A stretch of 64,000 nt of DNA from DASXSB01 sp036506275 (GCA_036506275.1 DASXSB010000063.1:62001-126000); one strand, 5' to 3'. Positions 23,782-32,739 are shown, numbered from the stretch's first letter. Numbers and translations are program-made. The notes: generated from the sequence alone by a model not told the origin.

Positions 23782-25179
23782 CTACTCGAGGATGGCGTCG
23801 AGGACGTGGCCTTCGAGCGTAGGCGGCGTGAGGCCGAGAAGGCGCGCCGCCGTGGGCGCGACGTCGACGAGGCGGATGCGGTCGAGCAGCACGCCCGCCC
23901 GCACGCCGGCGCCGGCGGCGATGAATCCCGTGAGCATCGACTCGCGGCTGGGCAGGAAGCCATGGGTGCCGCCGCGCACGTTGCCCTCGAGCCCGCGGCC
24001 ACACCCGCCGCCGATGATCCACCCCGGCATCGCCTCGAGACCGAGCGCCGCGCCCGGCATCGCCCCCAGCGCGTCGAGCTCCGCGCGCGTGAGGACCGTG
24101 TAGCGGTCGCCGGCGCCGGTGCGGAGCGTGCGCTCGGTGAGGGCCACCGCATCCGCGCCCGCGTTCGGGCTCACGAAGACGGCGGCGCCGCCGCCGGCGG
24201 TGTGGACGGTTGCGAACCAGCTCTCGCCGAGCTCCGGACAGCGTCGCAGTCCCGCGCGGGCGAGCAGCACGTTGGGGTGGACGACGCGCGCGATGTCCTG
24301 AAAACCGTGATCGCCGGTGACGATCACGACGGAGCGCTCGGCGATGCCCGCGTCGCGGAGGGCGCGCCGGAGCGATCCGACGTGAGCATCCAGCCGCGCC
24401 ACCGTCTCCGGAAGGTCGGCGGCGGCGCGGCCGCCGCGATGCTGGGCGAAGTCCGCTTGCACGAGGTGGATCAGGAGGAGATGCGGGCGCTCGGCGCGGA
24501 TGAGGGCGGAGGCGGTGGCAGTGAGGAACGCGTCCCACTTCACGGCGTCCGTGAAGACGTCGGCGGCGGGCGCGACGCCGAGGCGGGTCAGCAGCCCCGG
24601 CGTGCTGGCGCTCGTCAACGCGTCGAAGGGCTCGCGCCGCAGGTGATAGTCGCGCTCGGGCACGAGGGAATCGATGCGGGCGCCCACCGTCGACGGCCAC
24701 GACACGCTCGCCGTGCGAAGGCCGGCCGTGCGCGCCCACTCCCAGATCGGGGTGGCGCGCAGGTCGGCGGCCTCCTCGTACCATCGACTGCGCCCGCCGG
24801 CGGGGTCGAACAGCACGTTGAAGGCGACGCCGTGGCGCAGCGGCCGGACGCCGGTCACGATGGTGGCGTGGTTCGGGTAGGTCACGGTGGGAAAGACGGC
24901 CTCCGCCCCTCGGGCGGCGCTGCCCGCGGCCACCATCGCGCGCAGCTCGGTGGCTCCGTAGGAGGCGTCCAGGTAGAACTCCGGTCGAAGGGCGTCGATG
25001 GAGACGATCACCACGTGGCGTTCGGCGGCGTCGGCGGCCACGGCGACGCCGAGCAGCGCGGCGACACCGACGACAGCGCGGAATGCGGCGATGACGGCCG
25101 TCGCGAGCGGTGCGGTCAGCATGGCGCCTGCGCGGACGAGGCGCCTGCGCATCGCGCGCGCAGCCCGCGACGCCGGCAT
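23782..25179 (-). CDS. exported alkaline-phosphatase-superfamily enzyme, nucleotide pyrophosphatase/phosphodiesterase type
   Basis: Protein of 465 residues. A signal peptide or N-terminal anchor (hydrophobic about 28-48, AVAADAAE) is followed by IVSIDALRPEF (first zinc Asp), FPTVTYPNHATIVTG (nucleophile Thr and Asn), VIVTGDHGFQD (Asp-His ligands) and GGTHGF (last His). This is the NPP-like layout that splits phosphodiester or pyrophosphate bonds outside the cytoplasm. ATG 25179 shares one base with the DUF5924 stop (TGATG). Which phosphodiester it cleaves is unknown. Confidence 0.85.
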   Translation of the reverse strand: MPASRAARAMRRRLVRAGAMLTAPLATAVIAAFRAVVGVAALLGVAVAADAAERHVVIVSIDALRPEFYLDASYGATELRAMVAAGSAARGAEAVFPTVTYPNHATIVTGVRPLRHGVAFNVLFDPAGGRSRWYEEAADLRATPIWEWARTAGLRTASVSWPSTVGARIDSLVPERDYHLRREPFDALTSASTPGLLTRLGVAPAADVFTDAVKWDAFLTATASALIRAERPHLLLIHLVQADFAQHRGGRAAADLPETVARLDAHVGSLRRALRDAGIAERSVVIVTGDHGFQDIARVVHPNVLLARAGLRRCPELGESWFATVHTAGGGAAVFVSPNAGADAVALTERTLRTGAGDRYTVLTRAELDALGAMPGAALGLEAMPGWIIGGGCGRGLEGNVRGGTHGFLPSRESMLTGFIAAGAGVRAGVLLDRIRLVDVAPTAARLLGLTPPTLEGHVLDAILE

Positions 25180-26153
25180 CAGATGACCCGGAAGCGCAGG
25201 CGCCCGATGAGCTGGCCGGAGCTCGTCATCACGTCCACCGACCAGTGACCGACGGCGTCGGCGGGAAATCCCGTCTTGCGCGAGAACGTCCGAAATCCTT
25301 CGCGCCGCCCCCCGAGCACCGGCGACAGTCGCACCACGTCCACCGCGCGCCCTTCCCGGCACCACACGTGCTCGATCTGCTGGCGAAGTCCGGCCGGGGC
25401 GTAGATGGCGGTGTAGGCGACGAGTCCGCGCTGATGCAGCTCTTCGGCCGCGATGGCGGAGACCACCGGCTCCTGGGACTCCACGCTGCCCTCGTTCCAC
25501 GCCAGCACCGCGCTCGCGAGGACGAGGGGCGCGGGTGGGATCCAGGCGCGGCCGATGGCGGCGAGGGTGGCGGCGCCGACGGCGAACAGGATCGTGAGGC
25601 GCAGCGCGCCCGGCCAGTCGAGCTGACGGGCGCGGCGAACCACCGGCGTCAGCGCCACCACCGCCACGAAGGAGCTCGCCACGAGCGCGAAGTACGGGGG
25701 CAGACCCACGAGGGCGAGGGCGACGTTGAGGGCGGCGAAGATCGCCACCACGAAGAAGAGGTAGCTCAGCCACGGGCGCGGGTGCACGACGACCTGATAC
25801 ACGGGATCGAAGGTGGCGAGCAGCGTCAAGAACGCGAGCAGCGCCACGAAGAACACGTTGCGCGAGCCGAGGGTGGCGCTCGCGTAGTACGCGGGCAGCA
25901 CGAAGAGCAGGAGACCGTGATAGAGGCTCTGGATCGTGTAGTCGGCGGCCACCACCACCAGGCGCGCGCGCGTTTCGAGAGCGTCACGGAGCTGGGTGAG
26001 CAGGGCGAAGAGGAGCCAGAGGAGGAGCAGGTAACCGACGATCCAGCCGACGTTGGGGAGGCCGCGCCGGAACACGAAGAGCGTGAGGAGCCCGCCGACG
26101 AAGGAGGCGGCGGAGATGCCCCAGCGTCGGATCCACCCGAACGTGCGGCTCAC
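25179..26153 (-). CDS. DUF5924 membrane protein with C-terminal DUF2914 domain
   Basis: Protein of 324 residues. Six or seven hydrophobic segments make up the first two thirds (for example NVFFVALLAFLTLLATFDPVY and LSYLFFVVAIFAALNVALAL), typical of DUF5924. The last ~100 residues are a soluble beta-rich DUF2914 domain (IEHVWCREGRAV, RREGFRTFSRKT, GHWSVDVMTSSGQLIGRLRF). Function unknown in the family. GTG 26153 overlaps the stop of the 76-residue gene (GTGA), and its own stop overlaps the phosphatase start, so it is translated as part of the tmk-to-M28 operon. Confidence 0.78.
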   Translation of the reverse strand: MSRTFGWIRRWGISAASFVGGLLTLFVFRRGLPNVGWIVGYLLLLWLLFALLTQLRDALETRARLVVVAADYTIQSLYHGLLLFVLPAYYASATLGSRNVFFVALLAFLTLLATFDPVYQVVVHPRPWLSYLFFVVAIFAALNVALALVGLPPYFALVASSFVAVVALTPVVRRARQLDWPGALRLTILFAVGAATLAAIGRAWIPPAPLVLASAVLAWNEGSVESQEPVVSAIAAEELHQRGLVAYTAIYAPAGLRQQIEHVWCREGRAVDVVRLSPVLGGRREGFRTFSRKTGFPADAVGHWSVDVMTSSGQLIGRLRFRVI

Positions 26154-26380
26154 TCGGGCGGGCCCAGTCGCTCCGCGATCCGGCGCGCGAAGTCGTCGTG
26201 CCGGAGCAGCTCCAGGCAGTGCAGGACGTCGGGGCCCACCGCCTGCGCGCGGAGGTGGGCGCCCACGAGGTCGAGCGCGCAGGAGCGGACGGCGCCGTCG
26301 AGGGCGCAGATCTCGCGCAGGGTGCGCGCGATCCCGGCATCGCGCTCGGCGATGTGGACGATGACGTCCACGGTCTCCAC
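26150..26380 (-). CDS. small protein of unknown function (76 aa)
   Basis: A frame from GTG 26380 to TGA 26150 encodes 76 residues (VETVDVIVHIAERDAGIART ...), mainly helical, with three Cys and a Leu-rich second half. No family recognised. It is supported by context: its GTG shares one base with the metG stop (TAGTG) and its stop overlaps the DUF5924 start (GTGA), so the ribosome would pass through it on the way down the operon. The coding bases run from metG without a gap. Confidence 0.55.
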   Translation of the reverse strand: METVDVIVHIAERDAGIARTLREICALDGAVRSCALDLVGAHLRAQAVGPDVLHCLELLRHDDFARRIAERLGPPE

Positions 26381-28281
26381 TACTTCACGCTTGCGCCGGG
26401 CGGCAGATCGCGGTCGGGGGTGAGCACGGCGAGCCGGCCGTCGGCGGACCCGGCGAGCACCATGCCGTTCGACTCGATGCCCATCAGCTTGGCCGCCTCG
26501 AGATTCGCCACGATGACGACCTTCTTGCCGAGCAAATCGGCGGGCGCGTAGTGCTCGGCGATCCCCGCCACCACCGTGCGCGTCTCCGTCCCGAGCGACA
26601 CCGTGAGCCGCAGCAGCTTGCGCGATTTCGGCACCGCTTCCGCCGCCACCACCTCCGCCACCCGCAGCTCCACGCGGCCGAAGTCGTTCACGGTGATACG
26701 CGACCCCGATGTTGCCGGCGCCACCTCGGACGCGGGGAGGGCGGGCGCTCGCTTCGCCGTCGCCTCCGTTTCTACGCGCGGGAAGAGGCCGGAGAGCTTG
26801 CGCACGGGCGTGCCGGGCGCGAGTCGGCCCCAGGCGGCGTCGGCAAGTCGTGGCTCGCCGCGCTCGCCCACCGCGTCCCGGATCTTCGCTGCCGCCAGCG
26901 GCAGGAACGGCGCGAGCACGATGCCGAGCGTGCGCAGCGCCTCCGCGAGCGTGTAGAGGACGGTGTCCAGACGCGGGCGCCGCCCGGGATCGCGCGCGAG
27001 CTGCCAGGGCTGGGTGGCGTCGACGTAGCGGTTGAGAACGGCCAGCACCTCCCACAGAGAGGTGAGGGCGCGATGGAAGGCGAACTCGTCCATCGCCGCC
27101 TCCACGTCGGCCCGCGCCTTCGCGAAGGCGTTGCGCACCTCCTCCTCGGCGGCCGTGAGCGGTCCCGCCGCCGGCACCGCTCCCCCCCCGAAGTTGACGA
27201 GCAGGGTGGTGGCGCGCGAGACGAGGTTGCCGAGGTCGTTGGCGAGATCGGCGTTGAGGCGCGTCACGAGGGCGTCCTCGCTGAAGTCGGAGTCGAGGCC
27301 GAACACCGATTCGCGGAGGAGGAAATACCGGAACGCCTCGCCGTACTTCTCCTGCATCGCGAGCGGTTCCACCACGTTGCCGAGGCTCTTCGACATCTTC
27401 TGGCCGTCGACGGTCCAGTAGCCGTGGACGTCCAGCTCGGCGTAGACGGGGATGCCCGCCGCCTGCAGCATGCAGGGCCAGTAGACACCGTGCGGCTTCA
27501 AAATGTCCTTGCCGATCAGATGACGCGCGTGCGGCCAGAACGTCCGGTAGCGTTCGCCGTCGATCTCTCCCAGCGCCGACACGTAGTTGATCAGCGCGTC
27601 GAACCACACGTAGGTCACGAAGCGGTCGTCGAAGGGGAGCGGGATCCCCCACGTGAGCCGGGCGCGCGGGCGGCTGATGGAGAGATCCAGCAGCGGCTCT
27701 CGCAAGAAGCCGAGGACCTCGTTCCGGTAGCGCTCGGGACGGATGAGACGCGGCCGGTCCTCGATGAACCGGACCAGCCAGTCCTGGTACTTCGACATCT
27801 TGAAGAAGTAGTTCTCTTCCTCGATGTACGTGAGCGGGGTCTGGTGATCGGGGCACTTCCCGTCCACGATCTCTTTTTCCGTGTAGAAGCGCTCGCAGCC
27901 GAAGCAGTACTGGCCGCCGTACTTCCCGAAGTAGATCTCGCCGGCGTCCCAGAGCTTCTGGAGGATCTGCTGCACCACGCGCTGGTGTCGTGGTTCCGTG
28001 GTGCGGATGAAGTCGTCGTTGCCGATGCCGAGCTCGCGCCACGTCTCCCAGAAGACGCCGGCGATGTGGTCCGCGTACTCCGACGGCGACACCCCCGCCT
28101 GCGCCGCCGCCCGCGCCACCTTGTCGCCGTGCTCGTCGGTGCCGGTGAGGAACCACACGTCGTCCCCCGCCAGCTTCCGGTACCGCGTCATGGCGTCGGC
28201 GAGGATCATCGTGTAGGCGTGCCCGAGGTGCGGGGTGGCGTTGACGTAGTAGATGGGCGTGGTGAGGTAGAACGCGGTCAC
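26380..28281 (-). CDS. metG: methionyl-tRNA synthetase
   Basis: Enzyme of 633 residues. Class I signature PHLGHAYT (HIGH-type) near the N terminus, the zinc knuckle CFGCERFY ... GKCPDH, KMSKSLGN (KMSKS loop) and, at the C terminus (about 525-633), the tRNA-binding EMAPII/Trbp111-like domain (DFGRVELRVAEV). The single zinc knuckle and fused tRNA-binding domain are those of the shorter MetG type of Thermotoga/Bacillus-like bacteria. The start GTG 28281 overlaps the PSP1 gene stop (GTGA). The residues just upstream belong to that gene in another frame. Confidence 0.96.
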   Translation of the reverse strand: MTAFYLTTPIYYVNATPHLGHAYTMILADAMTRYRKLAGDDVWFLTGTDEHGDKVARAAAQAGVSPSEYADHIAGVFWETWRELGIGNDDFIRTTEPRHQRVVQQILQKLWDAGEIYFGKYGGQYCFGCERFYTEKEIVDGKCPDHQTPLTYIEEENYFFKMSKYQDWLVRFIEDRPRLIRPERYRNEVLGFLREPLLDLSISRPRARLTWGIPLPFDDRFVTYVWFDALINYVSALGEIDGERYRTFWPHARHLIGKDILKPHGVYWPCMLQAAGIPVYAELDVHGYWTVDGQKMSKSLGNVVEPLAMQEKYGEAFRYFLLRESVFGLDSDFSEDALVTRLNADLANDLGNLVSRATTLLVNFGGGAVPAAGPLTAAEEEVRNAFAKARADVEAAMDEFAFHRALTSLWEVLAVLNRYVDATQPWQLARDPGRRPRLDTVLYTLAEALRTLGIVLAPFLPLAAAKIRDAVGERGEPRLADAAWGRLAPGTPVRKLSGLFPRVETEATAKRAPALPASEVAPATSGSRITVNDFGRVELRVAEVVAAEAVPKSRKLLRLTVSLGTETRTVVAGIAEHYAPADLLGKKVVIVANLEAAKLMGIESNGMVLAGSADGRLAVLTPDRDLPPGASVK

Positions 28282-29111
28282 GAGGGGCGGCGACCCTCCC
28301 AGGTGAGCTGATCCAGCGGCACCTCGGCTTCCGTGCCGTCGGGGAAGCCCACCACCACCGTCTGCTTGAGGACGCGGAGAGAGCGGACCTTGCCCGTCAT
28401 GCAGCCTCCGCCGCCGCACGAGGCGGAACACGGCGCGTTCACGCGCGGCAGGCGCGTGCGCAGCTCCTCGTAGGTGGAGAACTCGTAGAGCAGGCAGCAC
28501 TTGAGGCGCCCGCAATTGCCGAGGAGGCGGCTGTCCGTGAGCGGCATGTCCTGCGCCTTTGCCATCTTCACGGAGATCGGCTCGAACTTCTTGAGATGCG
28601 ACGAGCAGCAGAGCTGACGACCGCACGGGCCCACGCCGTCCAGCACGCGCGTGGTGTCGCGGGCGCCGATCTGGCGCATCTCGATGCGCGCGCGGAACTC
28701 GCGGGCGAGGTCGCGCACGAGCTCGCGAAAGTCCACGCGGTCTTCGGCGTTGAAGTACACCAGCACGCGCCGCGCGCCCGGGTGCATCTCGACGTCCACG
28801 ACCTTCATGGCGAGCCCGCGCCCGCGCGCGAGGCGCTGCACGGTGGCGACGGCCGCCACCTCGCGCTCGCGCCGGTCGTGGTGCTCCGCCTCTTCGGCGG
28901 TGGTGGCGCGACGGAGCACGCGGCGGAAGAGATGGTCGCGCTTGAACTCGGGGAGCGGCCGACAGGGACGCCGCACCTCGCCCACCGCGGAGCCGGTGGC
29001 GGTCTCCACCACGCAGAGATCGCCCACGTGGAGGCCGAGGTCCTCGACCATCCGGTAATCCTCGGCCGGCGTGCCTTCGCGCAGCCGGATGCCGATCAGG
29101 TATTCGTCCAT
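28278..29111 (-). CDS. PSP1-domain protein (RicT/YaaT-like)
   Basis: Protein of 277 residues with the PSP1 C-terminal domain and its cysteine-rich iron-sulfur-type set: GPCGRQLCCSSHLKKFEPIS, GNCGRLKCCLLYEF and PCSASCGGGGCMTG. In Bacillus the homologue YaaT/RicT belongs to the Y complex, which affects RNase Y action and carries Fe-S clusters. I take ATG 29111, since GGAG lies 6 nt upstream. An in-frame ATG at 29123 overlaps the holB stop (TGATG) and would add four residues. It lies between holB and metG, the common arrangement of this gene. Confidence 0.88.
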   Translation of the reverse strand: MDEYLIGIRLREGTPAEDYRMVEDLGLHVGDLCVVETATGSAVGEVRRPCRPLPEFKRDHLFRRVLRRATTAEEAEHHDRREREVAAVATVQRLARGRGLAMKVVDVEMHPGARRVLVYFNAEDRVDFRELVRDLAREFRARIEMRQIGARDTTRVLDGVGPCGRQLCCSSHLKKFEPISVKMAKAQDMPLTDSRLLGNCGRLKCCLLYEFSTYEELRTRLPRVNAPCSASCGGGGCMTGKVRSLRVLKQTVVVGFPDGTEAEVPLDQLTWEGRRPS

Positions 29112-29122
29112 CGAACGCTCCA

Positions 29123-30004
29123 TCAGGCCGCGCGCAGGGCGAGCCTGCTCAAGACCACTTCCACCGTGAGCCGGGGCGACACGTTGGTCGTGAGCGCTTC
29201 CCGGGCCGCTCGGCACGTCTCGATCTCTTGCATCAGCGCCTCCTCTGTCCATTCCCCGGCCTCTTCCACCAGGGCGTCCGCGCGCTCGCCGTTGACGAGG
29301 AGGCCGCCCGGCGCCCCCGCCTTGACGAGCAAAAGATCACGATACAGGAGCCAGTAGGCATCGACGAAGGCTTCTGCGCGGGCGCGGTCGATGGTCTGGA
29401 GACGCCGGAAGAGCGCGTCCGGCCCCTTGTCGCGCACCTCGCCGAGGAGCTCGAGGGCCGCCGCCCGTTCGGCGGCGGCGCCCGTATCCTCGCGCGCCGC
29501 GAACGGCACCACGTGGCAGCGCGAGAGCACCGTCGCCGGCAACGCCTGCCGTCGCGCCAGGACGAGGATGATGACGGTATGGGCGGGCGGCTCTTCCAGC
29601 GTCTTGAGGAAGGCCTGGGGCGCGTCGTCGGTCATGCGATCGGCGTCATCGAGCACGAACACCTTGCGGCGCGCCGCCGCCGGGCGGAGCGCCGCGCGCC
29701 GCTCCAGCTCCCGGATGGCGTCGATGCGGATCGCGCGGCCGCCCTTCGGGTTCGAGGGCGGCGGCGTGGGAACGATCACGTGCACGTCGGGATGCTGGCG
29801 GCCGGCGACCTGCGTGCAGGCCCGGCATGTCCCGCAGCCGCCCCCCTCGCACACGAGCGCCGCCGCGAAGGCGAGGGCGGAGGTGGTGCGACCGCTTCCC
29901 GGCGGTCCCACGAACGCATAGGCGTGCGCCACGCGCTCCGCCGCGAGGGCGCGGCGAAGGAGCGCGAGCGCGCGCGGCTGGCCGGCGATCGCGTCAAAGA
30001 CCAC
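29123..30004 (-). CDS. holB: DNA polymerase III clamp-loader subunit delta prime
   Basis: AAA+ protein of 293 residues. FDAIAGQPRALALLRRAL opens the fold. The P-loop is GPPGSGRTT, with Arg where active ATPases have Lys, as expected for the non-hydrolysing delta-prime subunit. FVLDDADRMTDDAPQAFLKTLEEPP and a clamp-loader SRC-like segment (VLSRCHVVPF) follow. A Cys cluster CEGGGCGTCRAC after the P-loop suits the zinc module seen in clamp loaders. GTG 30004 lies inside the last codons of tmk, overlapping it by 11 bases, the usual tmk-holB coupling. Confidence 0.92.
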   Translation of the reverse strand: MVFDAIAGQPRALALLRRALAAERVAHAYAFVGPPGSGRTTSALAFAAALVCEGGGCGTCRACTQVAGRQHPDVHVIVPTPPPSNPKGGRAIRIDAIRELERRAALRPAAARRKVFVLDDADRMTDDAPQAFLKTLEEPPAHTVIILVLARRQALPATVLSRCHVVPFAAREDTGAAAERAAALELLGEVRDKGPDALFRRLQTIDRARAEAFVDAYWLLYRDLLLVKAGAPGGLLVNGERADALVEEAGEWTEEALMQEIETCRAAREALTTNVSPRLTVEVVLSRLALRAA

Positions 30005-30611
30005 CGAGAAACTCCGTGACGATGGCGCGCACCTCCCCCTCCACCACCGCCGGCGGCCGGGCGGCGCGCACGAGCCGCACGCGCTTTGGCTCCGCGCGCT
30101 GGATGGCGCGATAGCCGCGGCGGACGCGACGGTGAAAAGGCAGCGCCAGCTTCTCGAAGGCATCGAGGCGGCGCCGTCCGATGCGCCGCAGACCCTCTTC
30201 CGGCGGAAGGTCGAACAGGAGCGTGAGGTCGGGAAGCACGCCGCCCGTGGCGTGCACGTTCAGCTCGCGGATGAGGTCACGGTCGACGCCGCGGCCGTAG
30301 CCCTGGTAGGCCACGGTGGCGTCGGTGTAGCGATCGCAGAGGACGATGCGGCCGCGCTGCAACCAGGGCGCGATCTTCTCGGCCACGTGCTGCCGGCGCG
30401 CCGCGAGAAAGAGAAGGGCGTCCGTGAGGGGCTGCCGGTCTGTGTGAGCTTCGAAGAGCCGGCGCACGGCGACGCCGAGGGCGGTGCCGTCCGGCTCGCA
30501 CGTCTGCTCGACGCGGTGTCCCTGCTGCGTCAGATACCGTCGGAGGCGCGCGAGCTGGGTCGTCTTGCCGGACCCTTCCACGCCCTCGAACGTGATGAGC
30601 ACTCCACGCAC
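29994..30611 (-). CDS. tmk: thymidylate kinase
   Basis: Enzyme of 205 residues that phosphorylates dTMP to dTDP. P-loop FEGVEGSGKTTQ, the DRYTDATVAYQGYGRG motif (DR-Y and substrate loop) and the CEPDGTALG region are seen. Length is normal. The C-terminal third is unusually Arg-rich and lacks the clear LID Arg pattern I would expect, so the class of TMPK is uncertain. GTG 30611 is well supported by CGGAGGG 5 nt upstream. A TAGAGT -10-like box lies about 30 nt further up. It is the first gene of the long operon to the M28 peptidase. Confidence 0.93.
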   Translation of the reverse strand: MRGVLITFEGVEGSGKTTQLARLRRYLTQQGHRVEQTCEPDGTALGVAVRRLFEAHTDRQPLTDALLFLAARRQHVAEKIAPWLQRGRIVLCDRYTDATVAYQGYGRGVDRDLIRELNVHATGGVLPDLTLLFDLPPEEGLRRIGRRRLDAFEKLALPFHRRVRRGYRAIQRAEPKRVRLVRAARPPAVVEGEVRAIVTEFLGGL

Positions 30612-30682
30612 GCAATCCCTCCGGCGAGCGATAGGCCACTCTAGCACAGCGTTCGCGGGGCCTTGCCGCGGTGACGAGACGG

Positions 30683-31810
30683 TCAGAGGCCGTGAGCGGG
30701 GAAGATCAGCCTCCGGATGGCGTCGACCTGGCGCTCCGCGAACGCCCGCGTTCGCCGGCGGACATCCTCCGGCGTCTCCACGGACGGGTCCCAGAGCGTG
30801 GACGTCCGGAAGTCGTAGCGCCGGCGATCGCGATCGAACGCAGGGGGGAGCTCCGCGGGCAACTCGACGTCGTTCAGGATCGCCCACGCCGCCGTCCACG
30901 CGCGCGCCACGTTGGGGAGGTCGTAGCCCCCACCCCCGAGCGCGACGAGGCGAGGCGCGAGGGCGGTGATCCGCCGCACCGCCGCCGCGAAACCCTGGAC
31001 GTCGAGCGCCAGGTGCGTGAGAGGGTCCGTGCGGTGGGAGTCGATGCCGAGCTGAGCGACCACCACGTCGGGACGGAACGCCTCCAGCAGCGGCGGCACC
31101 ACCTGCTCGAAGGCCTCCAGGTACACCTCCGAATCCGTGAACGGCTCCAGCGGTAGGTTCACCGAGAATCCGATGGCATCGCCGTCACCGGTCTCCTCCA
31201 CGAAGCCCGTCCCCGGAAAGAGCCGATCGCCGCGCTCGTGGGTGGAGATCGTGAGCACGGTGCGATCACGGTAGAACGCGTACTGCACGCCGTCGCCGTG
31301 ATGGGCGTCGATGTCGACGTAGGCGACGCGCAGCCCGTGCCCGCGGAGGGCGAGGATCGCGAGCACGGCGTCGTTGACGTAGCAGAAACCCGAGGCGCGC
31401 GCGGGCAACGCATGGTGAAGACCACCCGCGAAGTGAAAGGCGCGGTCCACCTCGCCGCTCGCCACCAGCTCGGCGGCGAGCAGCGACCCGCCCGCGCTCA
31501 GCCGCGCGGCGTCCCACAGACCGGGGAAGATCGGATTGTCGCCGGGTCCGAGACCGTAGAGGGCGGCCGTGCGCGGCGGCTCTCCGCGTCCGGCCGCCTT
31601 CAAGACCTCGATGTACGCGGGCGCGTGAAAGAGGGCGATGGCCGCCTCGTCGGCGGGCTCGGGCGCGCGCACGGTGACGCCCGGACGCGTGGTGAGACCG
31701 TAGGCTTCCATCAGCCGCCACGTGAGCCCGAGACGCTCCATGCGGAGCGGATGCTCGGGGCCGTAGTCGAAGCGGCGCCAGTCCTCGGAGTGAACGAGCG
31801 CGCGCTTCAC
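30683..31810 (-). CDS. acuC: histone-deacetylase-family protein (AcuC-like acetoin utilisation protein)
   Basis: Protein of 375 residues of the arginase/deacetylase fold. Zinc ligands and active site are visible: GGLHHALPARASGFCYVNDA (His-His pair), VDIDAHHGDGVQYAF (Asp and His ligands), and GIDSHRTDPLTHLALD (Asp ligand), then GGGGYDLPNVARAW. Bacterial members remove acetyl or acyl groups from lysine of acetyl-CoA synthetase or from polyamines. AcuC is the nearest by sequence pattern. GTG 31810 overlaps the moaC stop (GTGA), an unusual pairing with a molybdopterin gene. Confidence 0.87.
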   Translation of the reverse strand: MKRALVHSEDWRRFDYGPEHPLRMERLGLTWRLMEAYGLTTRPGVTVRAPEPADEAAIALFHAPAYIEVLKAAGRGEPPRTAALYGLGPGDNPIFPGLWDAARLSAGGSLLAAELVASGEVDRAFHFAGGLHHALPARASGFCYVNDAVLAILALRGHGLRVAYVDIDAHHGDGVQYAFYRDRTVLTISTHERGDRLFPGTGFVEETGDGDAIGFSVNLPLEPFTDSEVYLEAFEQVVPPLLEAFRPDVVVAQLGIDSHRTDPLTHLALDVQGFAAAVRRITALAPRLVALGGGGYDLPNVARAWTAAWAILNDVELPAELPPAFDRDRRRYDFRTSTLWDPSVETPEDVRRRTRAFAERQVDAIRRLIFPAHGL

Positions 31811-32313
31811 GAGCCCGCCCGCCAGTGCCCCGACTTGCCGCCGGACTTCTCCACGAGCTTCACCTCGCCGATGACCACGCCCTTCTCCACCGCCTTTACC
31901 ATGTCATACACGGTGAGCGCGGCCACCGCGACCGCCGTGAGCGCCTCCATCTCCACGCCCGTCTTGTCCACGGTGCGAACGCGCGCCTCGATCGTGAGTC
32001 GTCCGCGATCGCCCTCGTCCGTGAACGTGACGTCGACGCCGGTGATGCGGAGCGGATGGCAGAGCGGGATCAGATCGGGCGTCCGCTTGGCAGCCAGGAT
32101 CCCGGCCGTCCGCGCGACGCCGAGGACGTCGCCCTTGGGAGCGTTACCGCGACGGATGGCGTCGAGGGTGGCGGGCGCCATCCGGAGCACGGCGCGTGCA
32201 ACCGCCTCCCGGACCGTCTCCGCCTTGGCGGACACGTCCACCATCCGAGCCTCGCCATCGGGCGTGACGTGAGAGAGTCCGACAGGCGCCGCTGGGGATG
32301 AAGCCCGCGGCAT
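31807..32313 (-). CDS. moaC: cyclic pyranopterin monophosphate synthase
   Basis: Enzyme of 168 residues (family about 160). LSHVTPDGEARMVDVSAK is the MoaC N-terminal signature. LIPLCHPLRITGVDV and GVEMEALTAVAVAALTVYDM hold the active-site Cys-His and Glu-Met-Glu motifs. VEKSGGKSGHW is the typical C terminus. With MoaA it makes the first pterin precursor of the molybdenum cofactor. ATG 32313 gives a short leader before LSHV. Placement near modABC and a tungstate-type permease fits cofactor supply. The stop overlaps acuC (GTGA). Confidence 0.93.
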   Translation of the reverse strand: MPRASSPAAPVGLSHVTPDGEARMVDVSAKAETVREAVARAVLRMAPATLDAIRRGNAPKGDVLGVARTAGILAAKRTPDLIPLCHPLRITGVDVTFTDEGDRGRLTIEARVRTVDKTGVEMEALTAVAVAALTVYDMVKAVEKGVVIGEVKLVEKSGGKSGHWRAGS

Positions 32314-32357
32314 ACGACGGCGCGTGGCGCGACCGGGTTGGCGGTCCCGGGACGGCG

Positions 32358-32579
32358 TCAGGCGGTGACGCTGGCGTGCCGGATGATCGCTTCCATCCGG
32401 TCTTTGGCCATGAGCTTGAGCTTCTTCAGCTCGCCGATCCGCCACTGGGTTTCGGGTGACAACGGCATCATCCCCTGGAGCGACTCGAGCTCGCGGTCGT
32501 AGCCCTGATGCTCGGCGCGGAGGCGCCGAAACTCATCGTTGGCGGCCATGAGTCGCTCCACGAGATCCACCTGATTCAT
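32358..32579 (-). CDS. YdcH-family (DUF465) small coiled-coil protein
   Basis: Protein of 73 residues: MNQVDLVERLMAANDEFRRL, then a helical hairpin ending with LKKLKLMAKDRMEAIIR, the KK/RMEAII pattern of DUF465. Function unknown. The start ATG 32579 has AGGAGG upstream (spacing about 8), so it is translated from a leader transcript. The region just upstream holds a candidate small RNA with a strong terminator, so this gene may be expressed by read-through of that terminator or from a TTACAC-like box nearer the gene. Confidence 0.85.
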   Translation of the reverse strand: MNQVDLVERLMAANDEFRRLRAEHQGYDRELESLQGMMPLSPETQWRIGELKKLKLMAKDRMEAIIRHASVTA

Positions 32580-32629
32580 GCGCGGCCTCCTTCTGGCAGG
32601 CAGGACGGTGTAAGAGCGGCGGTACGGGA

Positions 32630-32733
32630 TAAAACAAACAAAGCCAGCCGCCTTCCGGCGCTGGCTTGTCGGCGCTTCATCTTTGAACCGAGCCCGTCCA
32701 TACACTCCTGAACTCGGGTGATCGGTTTCCGGT
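32630..32733 (-). ncRNA. candidate ~100-nt RNA gene or attenuated leader
   Basis: Between the ABC ATPase stop and the YdcH start, the minus strand carries a strong promoter, about 104 transcribed bases with no convincing ORF, and a strong terminator. The RNA can fold as a long hairpin: AACCGA pairs with TCGGTT and, inside, CCCG with CGGG around an 18-nt loop. A linker and the terminator stem follow. No family is recognised; it is not SRP, 6S or tmRNA by motif. It may act on its own or as a terminating leader for the YdcH gene, 50 nt beyond. Confidence 0.6.
32631..32668 (-). terminator. intrinsic terminator of the candidate RNA
   Basis: On the minus strand AAGCCAGC pairs perfectly with GCTGGCTT, enclosing GCC-GGAA-GGC, followed by TGTTTGTTTTA. 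It is the clearest Rho-independent terminator in the window and the only good one I found. Confidence 0.75.
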
Positions 32734-32739
32734 GCCTAC

